Source: Chloroflexota bacterium (lineage in GTDB: Bacteria; Chloroflexota; Limnocylindria; Limnocylindrales; CSP1-4). From it: a stretch of DNA of 6,946 bases. The notes under the pieces are model-generated. The model did not search any database, was not told the origin of the DNA, and saw only the letters and a list, made by a program, of their open reading frames with translations. Location of the stretch: contig JAJYGK010000124.1 of assembly GCA_021790715.1 (NCBI GenBank), positions 1 to 6,946 on the forward strand, read 5' to 3'. This document shows positions 1-6,282 of the stretch, one piece after another. Every line of letters begins with the position of its first letter. The first letter of the stretch is position 1. The translations under genes were made by a program, and so were the position numbers.

Positions 1-11
1 CGGCGCGCCGG

Positions 12-17
12 AGTGTA
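12..17 (-). promoter_or_regulatory. possible divergent promoter, extended -10 (weak)
   Basis: On the minus strand this reads TACACT preceded by TGC, an extended -10 pattern pointing out of the left edge of the window. The same hexamer serves as the -10 of the putative small RNA at 5286-5291. No convincing -35 is visible, and any gene it would drive lies outside the window. The first 79 bases otherwise hold no gene that I can support. Confidence 0.25.
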
Positions 18-79
18 GCAGGTACGGCAGGCCGGCGCAGAGTCGGACTCCCTCGCCACGGCACCACCCCGGTCGCCCC

Positions 80-85
80 TATACT
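80..85 (+). promoter_or_regulatory. -10 box of the threonine aldolase gene, probably giving a leaderless mRNA
   Basis: TATACT stands out in very GC-rich sequence and ends 8 nt before the ATG at 94. A transcript starting 7-9 nt after the -10 would begin at or next to the A of the start codon. No Shine-Dalgarno sequence is visible, which agrees with leaderless translation. The hexamer 17 nt upstream is CACGGC (57-62), a poor match to TTGACA. Confidence 0.5.
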
Positions 86-93
86 CCCGCACG

Positions 94-1224
<1,131 letters not shown>

Positions 1225-1339
1225 TCCGGGAGGAAGACCGCACGGGACGCCACGTCTCGCACCCCGGCACGCGCCACGCGCACGCGGCCTCCCATCCAGC
1301 CGGCGGGAACTCGCGCGGCATGCGCGCGGACGGAGTGCG

Positions 1340-3076
1340 ATGACAGGACAGCTGGACGATCGGTTCCGGGCGCTCGTCGAGGACCATTTCCGGTACCTCG
1401 TCTCGGCAATGCCCGTGTTCGCGACCTTCATCGGGATCCATTCGGAGGATCACCGCCTCGGCGACGGCACGCGCGACGCGGTGCTGGACCGGATCGCGCA
1501 CGAGCGACGGTTCGTGGGCGAGCTCGAATCGATTGACGGGGAAGGCCTCTCCGCCGAGGCGCGCTTCGAGCGCGAGCTCGCGCTTCACGTGGCGCGGCTC
1601 GATCTCTTCACGCTCGACGAGGAGCGCGCGTGGGAGCGTCGCTCGTCGGCGCTCGAGGAGATCGGCGACGCGATCTTCTCGGTCTTCGCGCGCGATTTCG
1701 CGCCGCTCCCCGAGCGGCTCGACTCGATCACGGCCCGGCTCGAGGGGGTGGCGGCCGCCCTCGACCAGCACCGCTCCCGGCTCGGCCCGCACCCGGTGCG
1801 CCTGTGGAACGAGATCGACCTGACCGTCGGGTCCGAGATGCCCGAGCTGTTCGAGGAGGTCGTCCAGGCGGGTCGCGGGGCCTGGCCCGACGGCAGCCGG
1901 GCCCTGCGGCGCCTCGAGTCGGCGGCGGCACGCGCCAGCGCGGCCGTGGATTCGTACGGCAGGTGGCTGCGGGACCGCTCCGCGGACGGCACGGACGACT
2001 GGCCGCTCGGCCGGGAGCGGTACGAGCACCTGGTGCGCCTGCGCGCGCTCGACGGCCTGACCGGCGACGACATCCTGGCCATCGGCGAAGAGCAGCTCGT
2101 CGAGAATCAGGCCGCGCGGCGGCGCGCCGCGCGCGACGTGGACGCGGATGCGAGCGAGGCCGAGGTCATCGACCGCATCAAGAACGACCACCCGGCCACC
2201 TTCGACGAGGCGCTCGACGCGTACCGGGACGCGATGCTGCGCGCGCGGCAGCACATCATCGACCACGACCTGGCGACCATCCCTTCCGGCGAGACGCTGC
2301 GCGTGCAGGCAACGCCCGAGTACCTGCGCAACGCCGCGGTCCCGTTCGCGGCCTACATGGAGCCGCCGCGGTTCGATCCGCGCCCGTCGGGGATCTACAT
2401 CGTGACGCCGTCCGTCGACGGCGACCCCGATGCGATGCGCGAGCACTGCCGCGCCTCGATCAGCAACACCAGCGTGCACGAGGCCTACCCCGGGCACCAC
2501 CTGCAGCTGTCGGCCGCCATCACCCACCCCAGCCTCGTGCGCGCGCTCGTCGACGCGCCGGAGTTCGTCGAGGGCTGGGGCATGTACAGCGAGCAGATGA
2601 TGCGCGAGCACGGCTTCGACGCGGAACCCGCGCACATGGTCGCGATGTACACGGACGCGATCTGGCGCTCCTGCCGCGTGATCCTCGACGTGCGGCTCCA
2701 CCGGGGCGAGATCACGGTGGAGGAGGCGACGGACTTCCTCGTGCAGCGGACGGGGTTCGAGCGGGCCAACGCGCAGGCGGAGGTCTTCCGCTACACGTAC
2801 ACGCCGACGTACCAGCTCAGCTACCTGCTCGGGAAGGTGCTGCTCCTGCGGCTCCGTGCGGACGAGCAGCGCCGCCTCGGCAACGCCTTTTCGCTGCGCC
2901 GCTTCCACGATCAGCTGCTCTATTCGGGCGGGCTGCCCATCACGTTCCACCGCCGTCTCCTGGCCGGCGAGGGCGGCGGGCCGTCCCTTCCCCGGGTCGG
3001 CCCGGACGCCACCGGCGCGCCGGGCGGCGTTCCAGGCCCGGCGGACGCGACCTCCGGCGCCGTGCGCACGGCCTGA
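1340..3076 (+). CDS. DUF885 family protein, putative metallopeptidase
   Basis: This 578-residue protein has the DUF885 signature. HEAYPGHH (380-387) is a histidine-rich HExxxGHH motif that looks like the metal-binding helix of a zinc peptidase. It is followed by EFVEGWGMYSE (408-418), where E411 or E418 could be a further ligand. A later YTYTPTYQLSYLLGK stretch corresponds to the conserved C-terminal part of the family. The N-terminal half is helical and Arg/Glu-rich. Many relatives are lipoproteins or secreted, but this one starts without any hydrophobic segment, so it is predicted to be cytoplasmic. The last 30-35 residues are Gly/Pro/Ala-rich and probably disordered. The frame is open upstream to 1136, but the ATG at 1340 is preceded by GGAG (1332-1335) and gives the family N-terminus. 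The stop overlaps the next start as TGATG. Substrate is unknown. Confidence 0.85.
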   Translation: MTGQLDDRFRALVEDHFRYLVSAMPVFATFIGIHSEDHRLGDGTRDAVLDRIAHERRFVGELESIDGEGLSAEARFERELALHVARLDLFTLDEERAWERRSSALEEIGDAIFSVFARDFAPLPERLDSITARLEGVAAALDQHRSRLGPHPVRLWNEIDLTVGSEMPELFEEVVQAGRGAWPDGSRALRRLESAAARASAAVDSYGRWLRDRSADGTDDWPLGRERYEHLVRLRALDGLTGDDILAIGEEQLVENQAARRRAARDVDADASEAEVIDRIKNDHPATFDEALDAYRDAMLRARQHIIDHDLATIPSGETLRVQATPEYLRNAAVPFAAYMEPPRFDPRPSGIYIVTPSVDGDPDAMREHCRASISNTSVHEAYPGHHLQLSAAITHPSLVRALVDAPEFVEGWGMYSEQMMREHGFDAEPAHMVAMYTDAIWRSCRVILDVRLHRGEITVEEATDFLVQRTGFERANAQAEVFRYTYTPTYQLSYLLGKVLLLRLRADEQRRLGNAFSLRRFHDQLLYSGGLPITFHRRLLAGEGGGPSLPRVGPDATGAPGGVPGPADATSGAVRTA

Positions 3077-3789
3077 TGCAGGTCATCCCCAGCATCGACG
3101 TCACCGAGGGGCGATCGCGGCTCGTCTTCTGGCCTGGCGCATCGACCGGCACCGGCACGCCGACCGACCGGCCGGAGCGGATCGCGCGCCACTTCGTCGA
3201 GCTCGGGGCGCCCGCCATCCATCTCGTCGACATGGACGGTGCGCGCTCCGGGCGACCCGTCGCGCTCGAGGCGGTCAGCCGGATCGCGTCGGAGGTCGCG
3301 GCCCCGCTGCAGGTCGCGGGCGGCACGGACGGGCCGGAGCAGATCCAGCTGCTCTTCGCTGCCGGCGCGACGCGCGTGGTGATGCCGCTGCTCGCCGTCG
3401 CCGAGGATCCCGCCAGGCTGCGGGCGTGCCTCGACGTCGCGGGCAGCTGGCTGGCGGTCGGGCTCGATCCGCGCCCCGAGCGGCTGCGCGAGTACCGCTG
3501 GCGCGACGGCCGGACACCGACCGTGGCCGACCTCGTCGGCCGCCTCGCGGCGTCGGGCGTGCAGCGCTTCGTGCTGTCGCACGGCGGGACGGAGCCCGAT
3601 CCCGCGCTGCTGGCCTCCCTGATGTCCACGGCCGACGCCGAGTTCACGGTGGCCGGCGGCGTGACCACGCTGGACGCCCTGCGCCGCCTGGCCGGGACGG
3701 GCGTCGCGGCGGTCATCCTGGGCGAGGCGCTCCTGTCGGGACGGATCGAGTACGCGGCGGCGGCGGAGGCGGCACGACATGCGGCGTGA
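3076..3789 (+). CDS. HisA/HisF-related TIM-barrel protein (divergent HisA paralogue)
   Basis: This 237-residue protein spans a full (beta/alpha)8 barrel of the HisA type; HisA isomerises ProFAR to PRFAR in histidine synthesis. IPSIDV gives D8 and VGLDPR gives D131, the positions of the two catalytic aspartates. HLVDMDGARSGRP is a typical HisA stretch, and AGG motifs at 81-83 and 193-195 plus VILGEALLSGRI (about 213-224) form the two phosphate sites. It departs from true HisA: the usual GGGIR becomes GGTDG, losing the phosphate-binding Arg, and the TDISRDGT region is shortened to SHGGT. It may be a real but divergent HisA or a relative with another substrate. Length matches HisA (about 240). 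No ribosome binding site is seen. The start shares one base with the DUF885 stop (TGATG), implying translational coupling. No other histidine gene is nearby. Confidence 0.82.
   Translation: MQVIPSIDVTEGRSRLVFWPGASTGTGTPTDRPERIARHFVELGAPAIHLVDMDGARSGRPVALEAVSRIASEVAAPLQVAGGTDGPEQIQLLFAAGATRVVMPLLAVAEDPARLRACLDVAGSWLAVGLDPRPERLREYRWRDGRTPTVADLVGRLAASGVQRFVLSHGGTEPDPALLASLMSTADAEFTVAGGVTTLDALRRLAGTGVAAVILGEALLSGRIEYAAAAEAARHAA
3765..3769 (+). promoter_or_regulatory. ribosome binding site of the lipoprotein cyclophilin, inside the upstream gene
   Basis: GGAGG lies 9 nt before the ATG at 3779, within the final codons of the HisA-like gene. It supports this start and the 11-nt gene overlap. Confidence 0.6.
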
Positions 3790-4522
3790 GGCGTTCGCGT
3801 TCCTCCTCGCGGTGCTGGTGGCCCTGGTCTCGGGATGCGGCGCCGCGTCCGGGACGGCGTCGCCCTCCGGCGGAACCACGGCGGGGGGCGCCGCGCCCGG
3901 CGCGAGCTCGGCGCCCGGGGCGAGCTCGGCGGTCGGCGCACCTGCCGGGAGCACCCGTCCCGCCGTCCGGCCGCCGACGGCCACGCCCCTCGCGTCGGCG
4001 CCCGCGCAGCCGTCGGGCGACGGCACCACGGTGACCCTCCGCACGGCCGACGGCGACATCGTCATCGCGCTCTACGATCGCAGCGCTCCCGTCGCCGCCC
4101 AGAACTTCGAGAACCTGGCGCGGGCCGGCTTCTACGACGGGACCGTCTTCCACCGGATCGTGCCCGGGTTCATGATCCAGGGCGGCGATCCGACCGGCAC
4201 GGGCTATGGCGGCCCCGGCTACACGTTCCCGGACGAGCCGTTCGCCGGGTCGTACACGCCCGGTACCGTCGCGATGGCGAACGCGGGGCCGAACACGAAC
4301 GGCTCCCAGTTCTTCATCGTGGTGGGCCCGGAGGCGGCCGGGCTTCCCCACGCCTACACCATCTTCGGCACCGTGACGTCCGGCCTGAGCGTGGCGGAGC
4401 AGATCGCGGCCGGGCCGCGCGGAGGGCCGCAGGACGACCAGGCGCTGGACCCGGTCAGGATCCTGTCGGTCTCGGTCTCCGGGCCGGGTGCCGCGGCCGG
4501 GTCACCGGCTGCGTCCGGCTGA
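3779..4522 (+). CDS. peptidyl-prolyl cis-trans isomerase, cyclophilin type, exported lipoprotein
   Basis: This 247-residue protein carries a lipoprotein signal peptide: MRRE, a hydrophobic core, and lipobox LVSGC with the lipidated Cys at 20. Residues 21-80 are an Ala/Gly/Ser/Pro/Thr-rich linker containing a duplicated PGASSA. The cyclophilin domain runs from about 83 to 235. FHRIVPGFMIQGGD contains the catalytic Arg (R126), F131 and Q134, and GSQFF (175-179) is the second active-site strand. The tryptophan that confers cyclosporin binding in eukaryotic cyclophilins appears to be absent, as in many bacterial members. It should catalyse prolyl isomerisation during folding of proteins on the outer face of the membrane. 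It overlaps the HisA-like gene by 11 nt with its own GGAGG, so it is the last gene of that operon. Its closest relative in view is the cyclophilin immediately downstream. The C-terminal tail after about residue 235 is low-complexity. Confidence 0.93.
   Translation: MRREAFAFLLAVLVALVSGCGAASGTASPSGGTTAGGAAPGASSAPGASSAVGAPAGSTRPAVRPPTATPLASAPAQPSGDGTTVTLRTADGDIVIALYDRSAPVAAQNFENLARAGFYDGTVFHRIVPGFMIQGGDPTGTGYGGPGYTFPDEPFAGSYTPGTVAMANAGPNTNGSQFFIVVGPEAAGLPHAYTIFGTVTSGLSVAEQIAAGPRGGPQDDQALDPVRILSVSVSGPGAAAGSPAASG
3895..3930 (+). repeat. tandem 18-bp repeat in the lipoprotein linker
   Basis: Two adjacent 18-bp units (3895-3912 and 3913-3930) differ at a single base and encode PGASSA twice. The repeat lies in the flexible linker between the lipidated Cys and the isomerase domain, where length changes should be tolerated. 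Confidence 0.85.
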
Positions 4523-4554
4523 CCGCTCGGCACCGGTCCCCCGACGCCCCGTCA

Positions 4555-4578
4555 CGCGCCCTGTGATAGGGTTGCGCG
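4555..4578 (+). other. imperfect inverted repeat overlapping the promoter of the second cyclophilin
   Basis: CGCGCCCT (4555-4562) pairs with AGGG (4568-4571) and, after a 3-nt bulge, CGCG (4575-4578) around a GTGAT loop. It lies 32 nt after the preceding stop, so it could serve as a terminator for the upstream operon, although there is no T run. It also covers the proposed -10, so an operator role is equally possible. Confidence 0.3.
4564..4572 (+). promoter_or_regulatory. putative extended -10 promoter of the cytoplasmic cyclophilin gene
   Basis: TGA followed by TAGGGT forms a TGn extended -10 in the 81-nt gap between the two cyclophilin genes. Transcription would begin near 4579 and give a leader of about 25 nt containing AGGGAG (4595-4600), 3 nt before the ATG. 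No good -35 is visible, as expected for extended -10 promoters. Confidence 0.4.
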
Positions 4579-4603
4579 GCCGTCCCGACACAGCAGGGAG
4601 ACC

Positions 4604-5092
4604 ATGGGCGCAACCGTCGAGACCACACTCGGGACCTTCCGGATCGAGTTCGAGCGTGAGGCCGCGCCGAACACGGTCGCGAACTTCGAGAAGCTCGCCC
4701 GGCAGGGCTTCTACGACGGCGTGCTGTTCCACCGCGTCGTGCCCGGGTTCGTGATCCAGGGCGGCGACCCGACCGGCACCGGGCGCGGTGGACCCGGGTA
4801 CACCTTCGCCGACGAGCTTCCCGGCCGGGACCTCGACTACGCGCAGTACGCCGTCGCGATGGCGAACGCCGGCCCGAACACGAACGGATCGCAGTGGTTC
4901 GTCTGCCTGACCGACCTCCGCGGCCGCCTCCCGAAGAACTACACGATCTTCGGACGCGTCACCGAGGGCACCGGGGTCGTGGACCAGATCGGGCGGGTGC
5001 GGACCGGCCCCGGCGACCGGCCGACACAGGACGTGAAGATGACGCGGGTCGCCGTCGACGACGCACAGGTCGACGACGCACAGGGGGCCTGA
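4604..5092 (+). CDS. ppiB: peptidyl-prolyl cis-trans isomerase, cyclophilin type, cytoplasmic
   Basis: This 162-residue single-domain cyclophilin has no signal peptide, so it should act in the cytoplasm. FHRVVPGFVIQGGD (42-55) holds catalytic R44, F49 and Q52. MANAGPNTNGSQWF gives the second motif at 95-99, with Trp at 98 where Phe is more usual. It shares long identical blocks (GFYDG, IQGGDPTGTG, GGPGYTF, AMANAGPNTNGSQ, YTIFG) with the lipoprotein cyclophilin upstream, so the pair probably arose by local duplication and then diverged in location. The length is typical of bacterial PpiB. AGGGAG precedes the ATG at short spacing (3 nt). The last residues, VDDAQVDDAQGA, come from a perfect 15-bp tandem duplication and lie beyond the family domain. 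The gene probably has its own promoter in the gap upstream. Confidence 0.93.
   Translation: MGATVETTLGTFRIEFEREAAPNTVANFEKLARQGFYDGVLFHRVVPGFVIQGGDPTGTGRGGPGYTFADELPGRDLDYAQYAVAMANAGPNTNGSQWFVCLTDLRGRLPKNYTIFGRVTEGTGVVDQIGRVRTGPGDRPTQDVKMTRVAVDDAQVDDAQGA
5054..5083 (+). repeat. perfect tandem 15-bp repeat at the 3' end of the cytoplasmic cyclophilin gene
   Basis: Two identical 15-bp units (5054-5068 and 5069-5083) encode VDDAQ twice just before the stop codon. Perfect identity in both copies suggests a recent duplication. The added residues are acidic and fall outside the cyclophilin fold. Confidence 0.9.
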
Positions 5093-5140
5093 CCGGAACC
5101 CGGGTCGCGCCCACCCCCCCCGGACCGCCGGCCGGTTCCC

Positions 5141-5170
5141 GCGAGGGCGGCCACAGGCGCCCGCCTTCGC
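5141..5170 (+). terminator. strong stem-loop after the cyclophilin gene, candidate terminator
   Basis: GCGAGGGCGG (5141-5150) pairs with CCGCCTTCGC (5161-5170) over 10 bp, nine Watson-Crick and one G-U, around a 10-nt loop. It begins 48 nt after the cyclophilin stop. No T tract follows, so it would be a GC-rich terminator without a U tract or a 3'-end stabilising hairpin. Confidence 0.45.
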
Positions 5171-5186
5171 GGTGGGCAGGGTGGTC

Positions 5187-5220
5187 GGCCGCCGCAATGC
5201 GGCTGCAGCGCTCTGCGGCC
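5187..5220 (+). repeat. nested inverted repeats upstream of the AT-rich patch
   Basis: GGCCGC (5187-5192) is complementary to GCGGCC (5215-5220), and CCGC-AAT-GCGG (5192-5202) forms a small hairpin inside. Together they could fold as a branched stem. No function can be assigned. I see no supportable coding sequence between 5093 and 5291. Confidence 0.4.
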
Positions 5221-5261
5221 GGAAGATTACGGAATATTCACCAGCCTGCTATGTGTATCCC

Positions 5262-5291
5262 TTGAGGCCCCCGGCGGCCTCCGCGTACACT
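5262..5291 (+). promoter_or_regulatory. promoter of the putative small RNA
   Basis: TTGAGG (5262-5267), an 18-nt spacer and TACACT (5286-5291) form the best sigma-70-type promoter in the window. Upstream, at 5222-5260, is an AT-rich patch, unusual here, that could act as an UP element. A perfect inverted repeat, GAGGCC (5264-5269) / GGCCTC (5276-5281), spans the -35 and spacer and might be an operator. The expected transcription start is near 5297-5299. No start codon with a ribosome binding site follows. Confidence 0.55.
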
Positions 5292-5297
5292 CTGCTT

Positions 5298-5472
5298 CGC
5301 TGCTCGTCAGCAACTGCCCCAGCAGCAGGGTCATGGGAAGGTCGGGTTAGGGTAGCCGGTGCAGCCGGCGTGATAGATGCCCTTGCAGCGTGGCAGAAGC
5401 TCCGTGTCGCCGTGAGGTGATCGGGGACTTCACCGGGACAGTGTCGGGAGGCCCCTCTTCGGAGGGGCCTTT
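5298..5472 (+). ncRNA. putative structured small RNA of unknown class
   Basis: About 175 nt run from the promoter at 5262-5291 to the intrinsic terminator at 5449-5472, with no credible open reading frame. Nested helices are visible. GCTGC (5299-5303) pairs with GCAGC (5385-5389), and GCTTC (5294-5298) with GAAGC (5396-5400). Inside lie a CTGC/GCAG hairpin (5314-5325), AGGG plus CAT (5327-5334) pairing with ATGCCCT (5377-5383), and a GCCGG/CCGGC hairpin (5355-5369). A second domain has TGTC (5405-5408) with GACA (5437-5440) enclosing GGTGA (5416-5420) with TCACC (5430-5434). The length would suit a 6S-like RNA, but I do not recognise 6S, SRP, RNase P, tmRNA or a known riboswitch. The next gene is a tRNA with its own promoter, so a leader role is unlikely. 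The exact 5' end is uncertain. Confidence 0.5.
5449..5472 (+). terminator. intrinsic terminator of the putative small RNA
   Basis: AGGCCCCTC (5449-5457), a TTCG tetraloop (5458-5461) and GAGGGGCCT (5462-5470) make a perfect 9-bp stem followed by a short T run. The UUCG loop makes this an exceptionally stable hairpin and the clearest terminator in the window. It lies about 60 nt upstream of the tRNA gene and well away from any protein-coding stop. Confidence 0.85.
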
Positions 5473-5517
5473 CGCGTGCCCGGTCCCGCCTCCCACGGCA
5501 GCCACCCGGCCATCCTG

Positions 5518-5523
5518 TAGGAT
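5518..5523 (+). promoter_or_regulatory. -10 box of the tRNA-Arg gene
   Basis: TAGGAT ends 8 nt before the mature tRNA 5' end, so transcription would begin almost at the tRNA itself. It sits in a perfect inverted repeat CATCCT-GT-AGGATG (5511-5524). The -35 region (CACGGC, 5494-5499, 18-nt spacer) is a poor consensus match but resembles the one upstream of the threonine aldolase gene. Confidence 0.4.
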
Positions 5524-5531
5524 GCACACGT

Positions 5532-5607
5532 GCGCCCGTAGCTCAGTGGATAGAGCGTCTGCCTCCGGAGCAGAAGGCCGTGGGTTCGAGTCCCGCCGGG
5601 CGCGCCA
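5532..5607 (+). tRNA. tRNA-Arg, anticodon CCG
   Basis: A complete 76-nt cloverleaf. The acceptor stem is GCGCCCG (5532-5538) with CGGGCGC (5597-5603), followed by discriminator G and an encoded CCA (5605-5607). The D arm is GCTC (5541-5544) / GAGC (5553-5556). The anticodon stem is TCTGC (5558-5562) / GCAGA (5570-5574) with loop CTCCGGA, placing anticodon CCG at 5565-5567, which reads the Arg codon CGG, common in this window. The T arm GTGGG/CCCGC carries loop TTCGAGT. All helices are intact, apart from one G-U pair in the T stem. Confidence 0.97.
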
Positions 5608-5647
5608 GCCCCCTCGGCCCGATCCCGCCCGTCGATGCGCACTGCGG

Positions 5648-5680
5648 CGCGGCGCCGCGTGCGCGCGTGCCGGCGCCGGC
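5648..5680 (+). repeat. two GC palindromes between the tRNA and the YetF-like gene
   Basis: Perfect 12-bp palindromes lie at 5648-5659 (CGCGGCGCCGCG) and 5669-5680 (GCCGGCGCCGGC). Either could fold into a hairpin and help end the tRNA transcript, but no T tract follows. The rest of 5608-5766 holds no gene I can support; the open frame upstream of the YetF start is Arg-rich and looks non-coding. Confidence 0.4.
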
Positions 5681-5718
5681 TCCCGGCACACCCCCCGCGA
5701 CGACGCGGCGGCCGCACG

Positions 5719-5727
5719 TGTGAGAAT
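5719..5727 (+). promoter_or_regulatory. possible extended -10 upstream of the YetF-like gene (weak)
   Basis: TGT followed by GAGAAT resembles a TGn extended -10 about 40 nt before the ATG at 5767. There is no recognisable -35. Confidence 0.3.
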
Positions 5728-5766
5728 GCGCGCACTCACCCGGCTTCCGCACTGATCGGGGCAGGC

Positions 5767-6282
5767 ATGTGGCATCTGGGCGTCCCGCCGCTCGAGCTCG
5801 TGGCGCGGACCGTCATCGTGTACGTCGCCTTCGTGGTCGCGCTGCGCGTGTTCGGCAAGCGCGAGATCGGGCAGTTCACCCTGTTCGACCTGGCACTCGT
5901 GCTGCTCGCCGCGAACGCGCTGCAGCCGGCGATCACGGGCCCCGACAGCTCGATCCCGGGCGCGGTCATCATCATCACGACGATGTTCGTGCTGAACCTC
6001 GGGGTCTCCTGGACGCGCGAGCGCGTGCCGTTCGTGCGTCGCCTGCTCGAGTCCGCACCGACAGTGCTGGCCCGCGACGGGCAGTGGATCGCCCCCGCGG
6101 TGGAGCGCGAGGGCCTCGACGACACGGACCTGGCCGCCGCACTCCGCGAGCACGGGGTGGAGCGCGTGGAGGACGTCCGTCTCGCGGTGCTCGAGGAGGA
6201 TGGGTCGATCAGCGTCGTGCCGGCAGGGGGACCACTGATCGGGCGGCGTCGCCGTCCCTGGCGCTACCGCCACCCGCGCTGA
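5767..6282 (+). CDS. YetF/DUF421 family membrane protein
   Basis: This 171-residue protein has three predicted N-terminal membrane segments (about 9-28, 40-56 and 63-82) and a C-terminal cytoplasmic domain. The hallmark GKREIGQFTLFDL (30-42) follows the first segment, and LLAANALQPAITGPD (46-60) matches the conserved second segment. The soluble part contains the family pattern L..ALREHGVERVEDVRLAVLEEDGSISVVP (122-152). YetF-like proteins are found across bacteria, and their biochemical role is poorly defined. The ATG at 5767 is chosen because the family N-terminus begins there; the upstream extension to 5635 is Arg-rich low-complexity sequence. The ribosome binding site is weak (a GGGGCAGG stretch just upstream). 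The C-terminal end is basic (RRRRPWRYRHPR). The gene overlaps the convergent HdeD gene by 19 nt at their 3' ends. Confidence 0.9.
   Translation: MWHLGVPPLELVARTVIVYVAFVVALRVFGKREIGQFTLFDLALVLLAANALQPAITGPDSSIPGAVIIITTMFVLNLGVSWTRERVPFVRRLLESAPTVLARDGQWIAPAVEREGLDDTDLAAALREHGVERVEDVRLAVLEEDGSISVVPAGGPLIGRRRRPWRYRHPR

Noticed and set aside
5327..5353. SRP (4.5S) RNA suggested by AGGGTCATGGGAAGG
   Set aside because: The conserved GGTCAGG...GGAAGGAAGCAGCC tip is absent.
5345..5354. Telomere-like GGTTAGGGTA inside the putative RNA
   Set aside because: Little more than one unit; not a repeat array.
5310..5369. Cobalamin or another riboswitch suggested by CAACTGCCCC, GGGAAGG and GCCGGTGCAGCCGGC
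   Set aside because: Order and spacing do not match the conserved core, no B12-box is seen, and the element ends in a terminator before a separately promoted tRNA.
5172..5420. 82-codon plus-strand frame over the small-RNA region
   Set aside because: No ribosome binding site, crosses the promoter and the structured region, and has no recognisable protein features.
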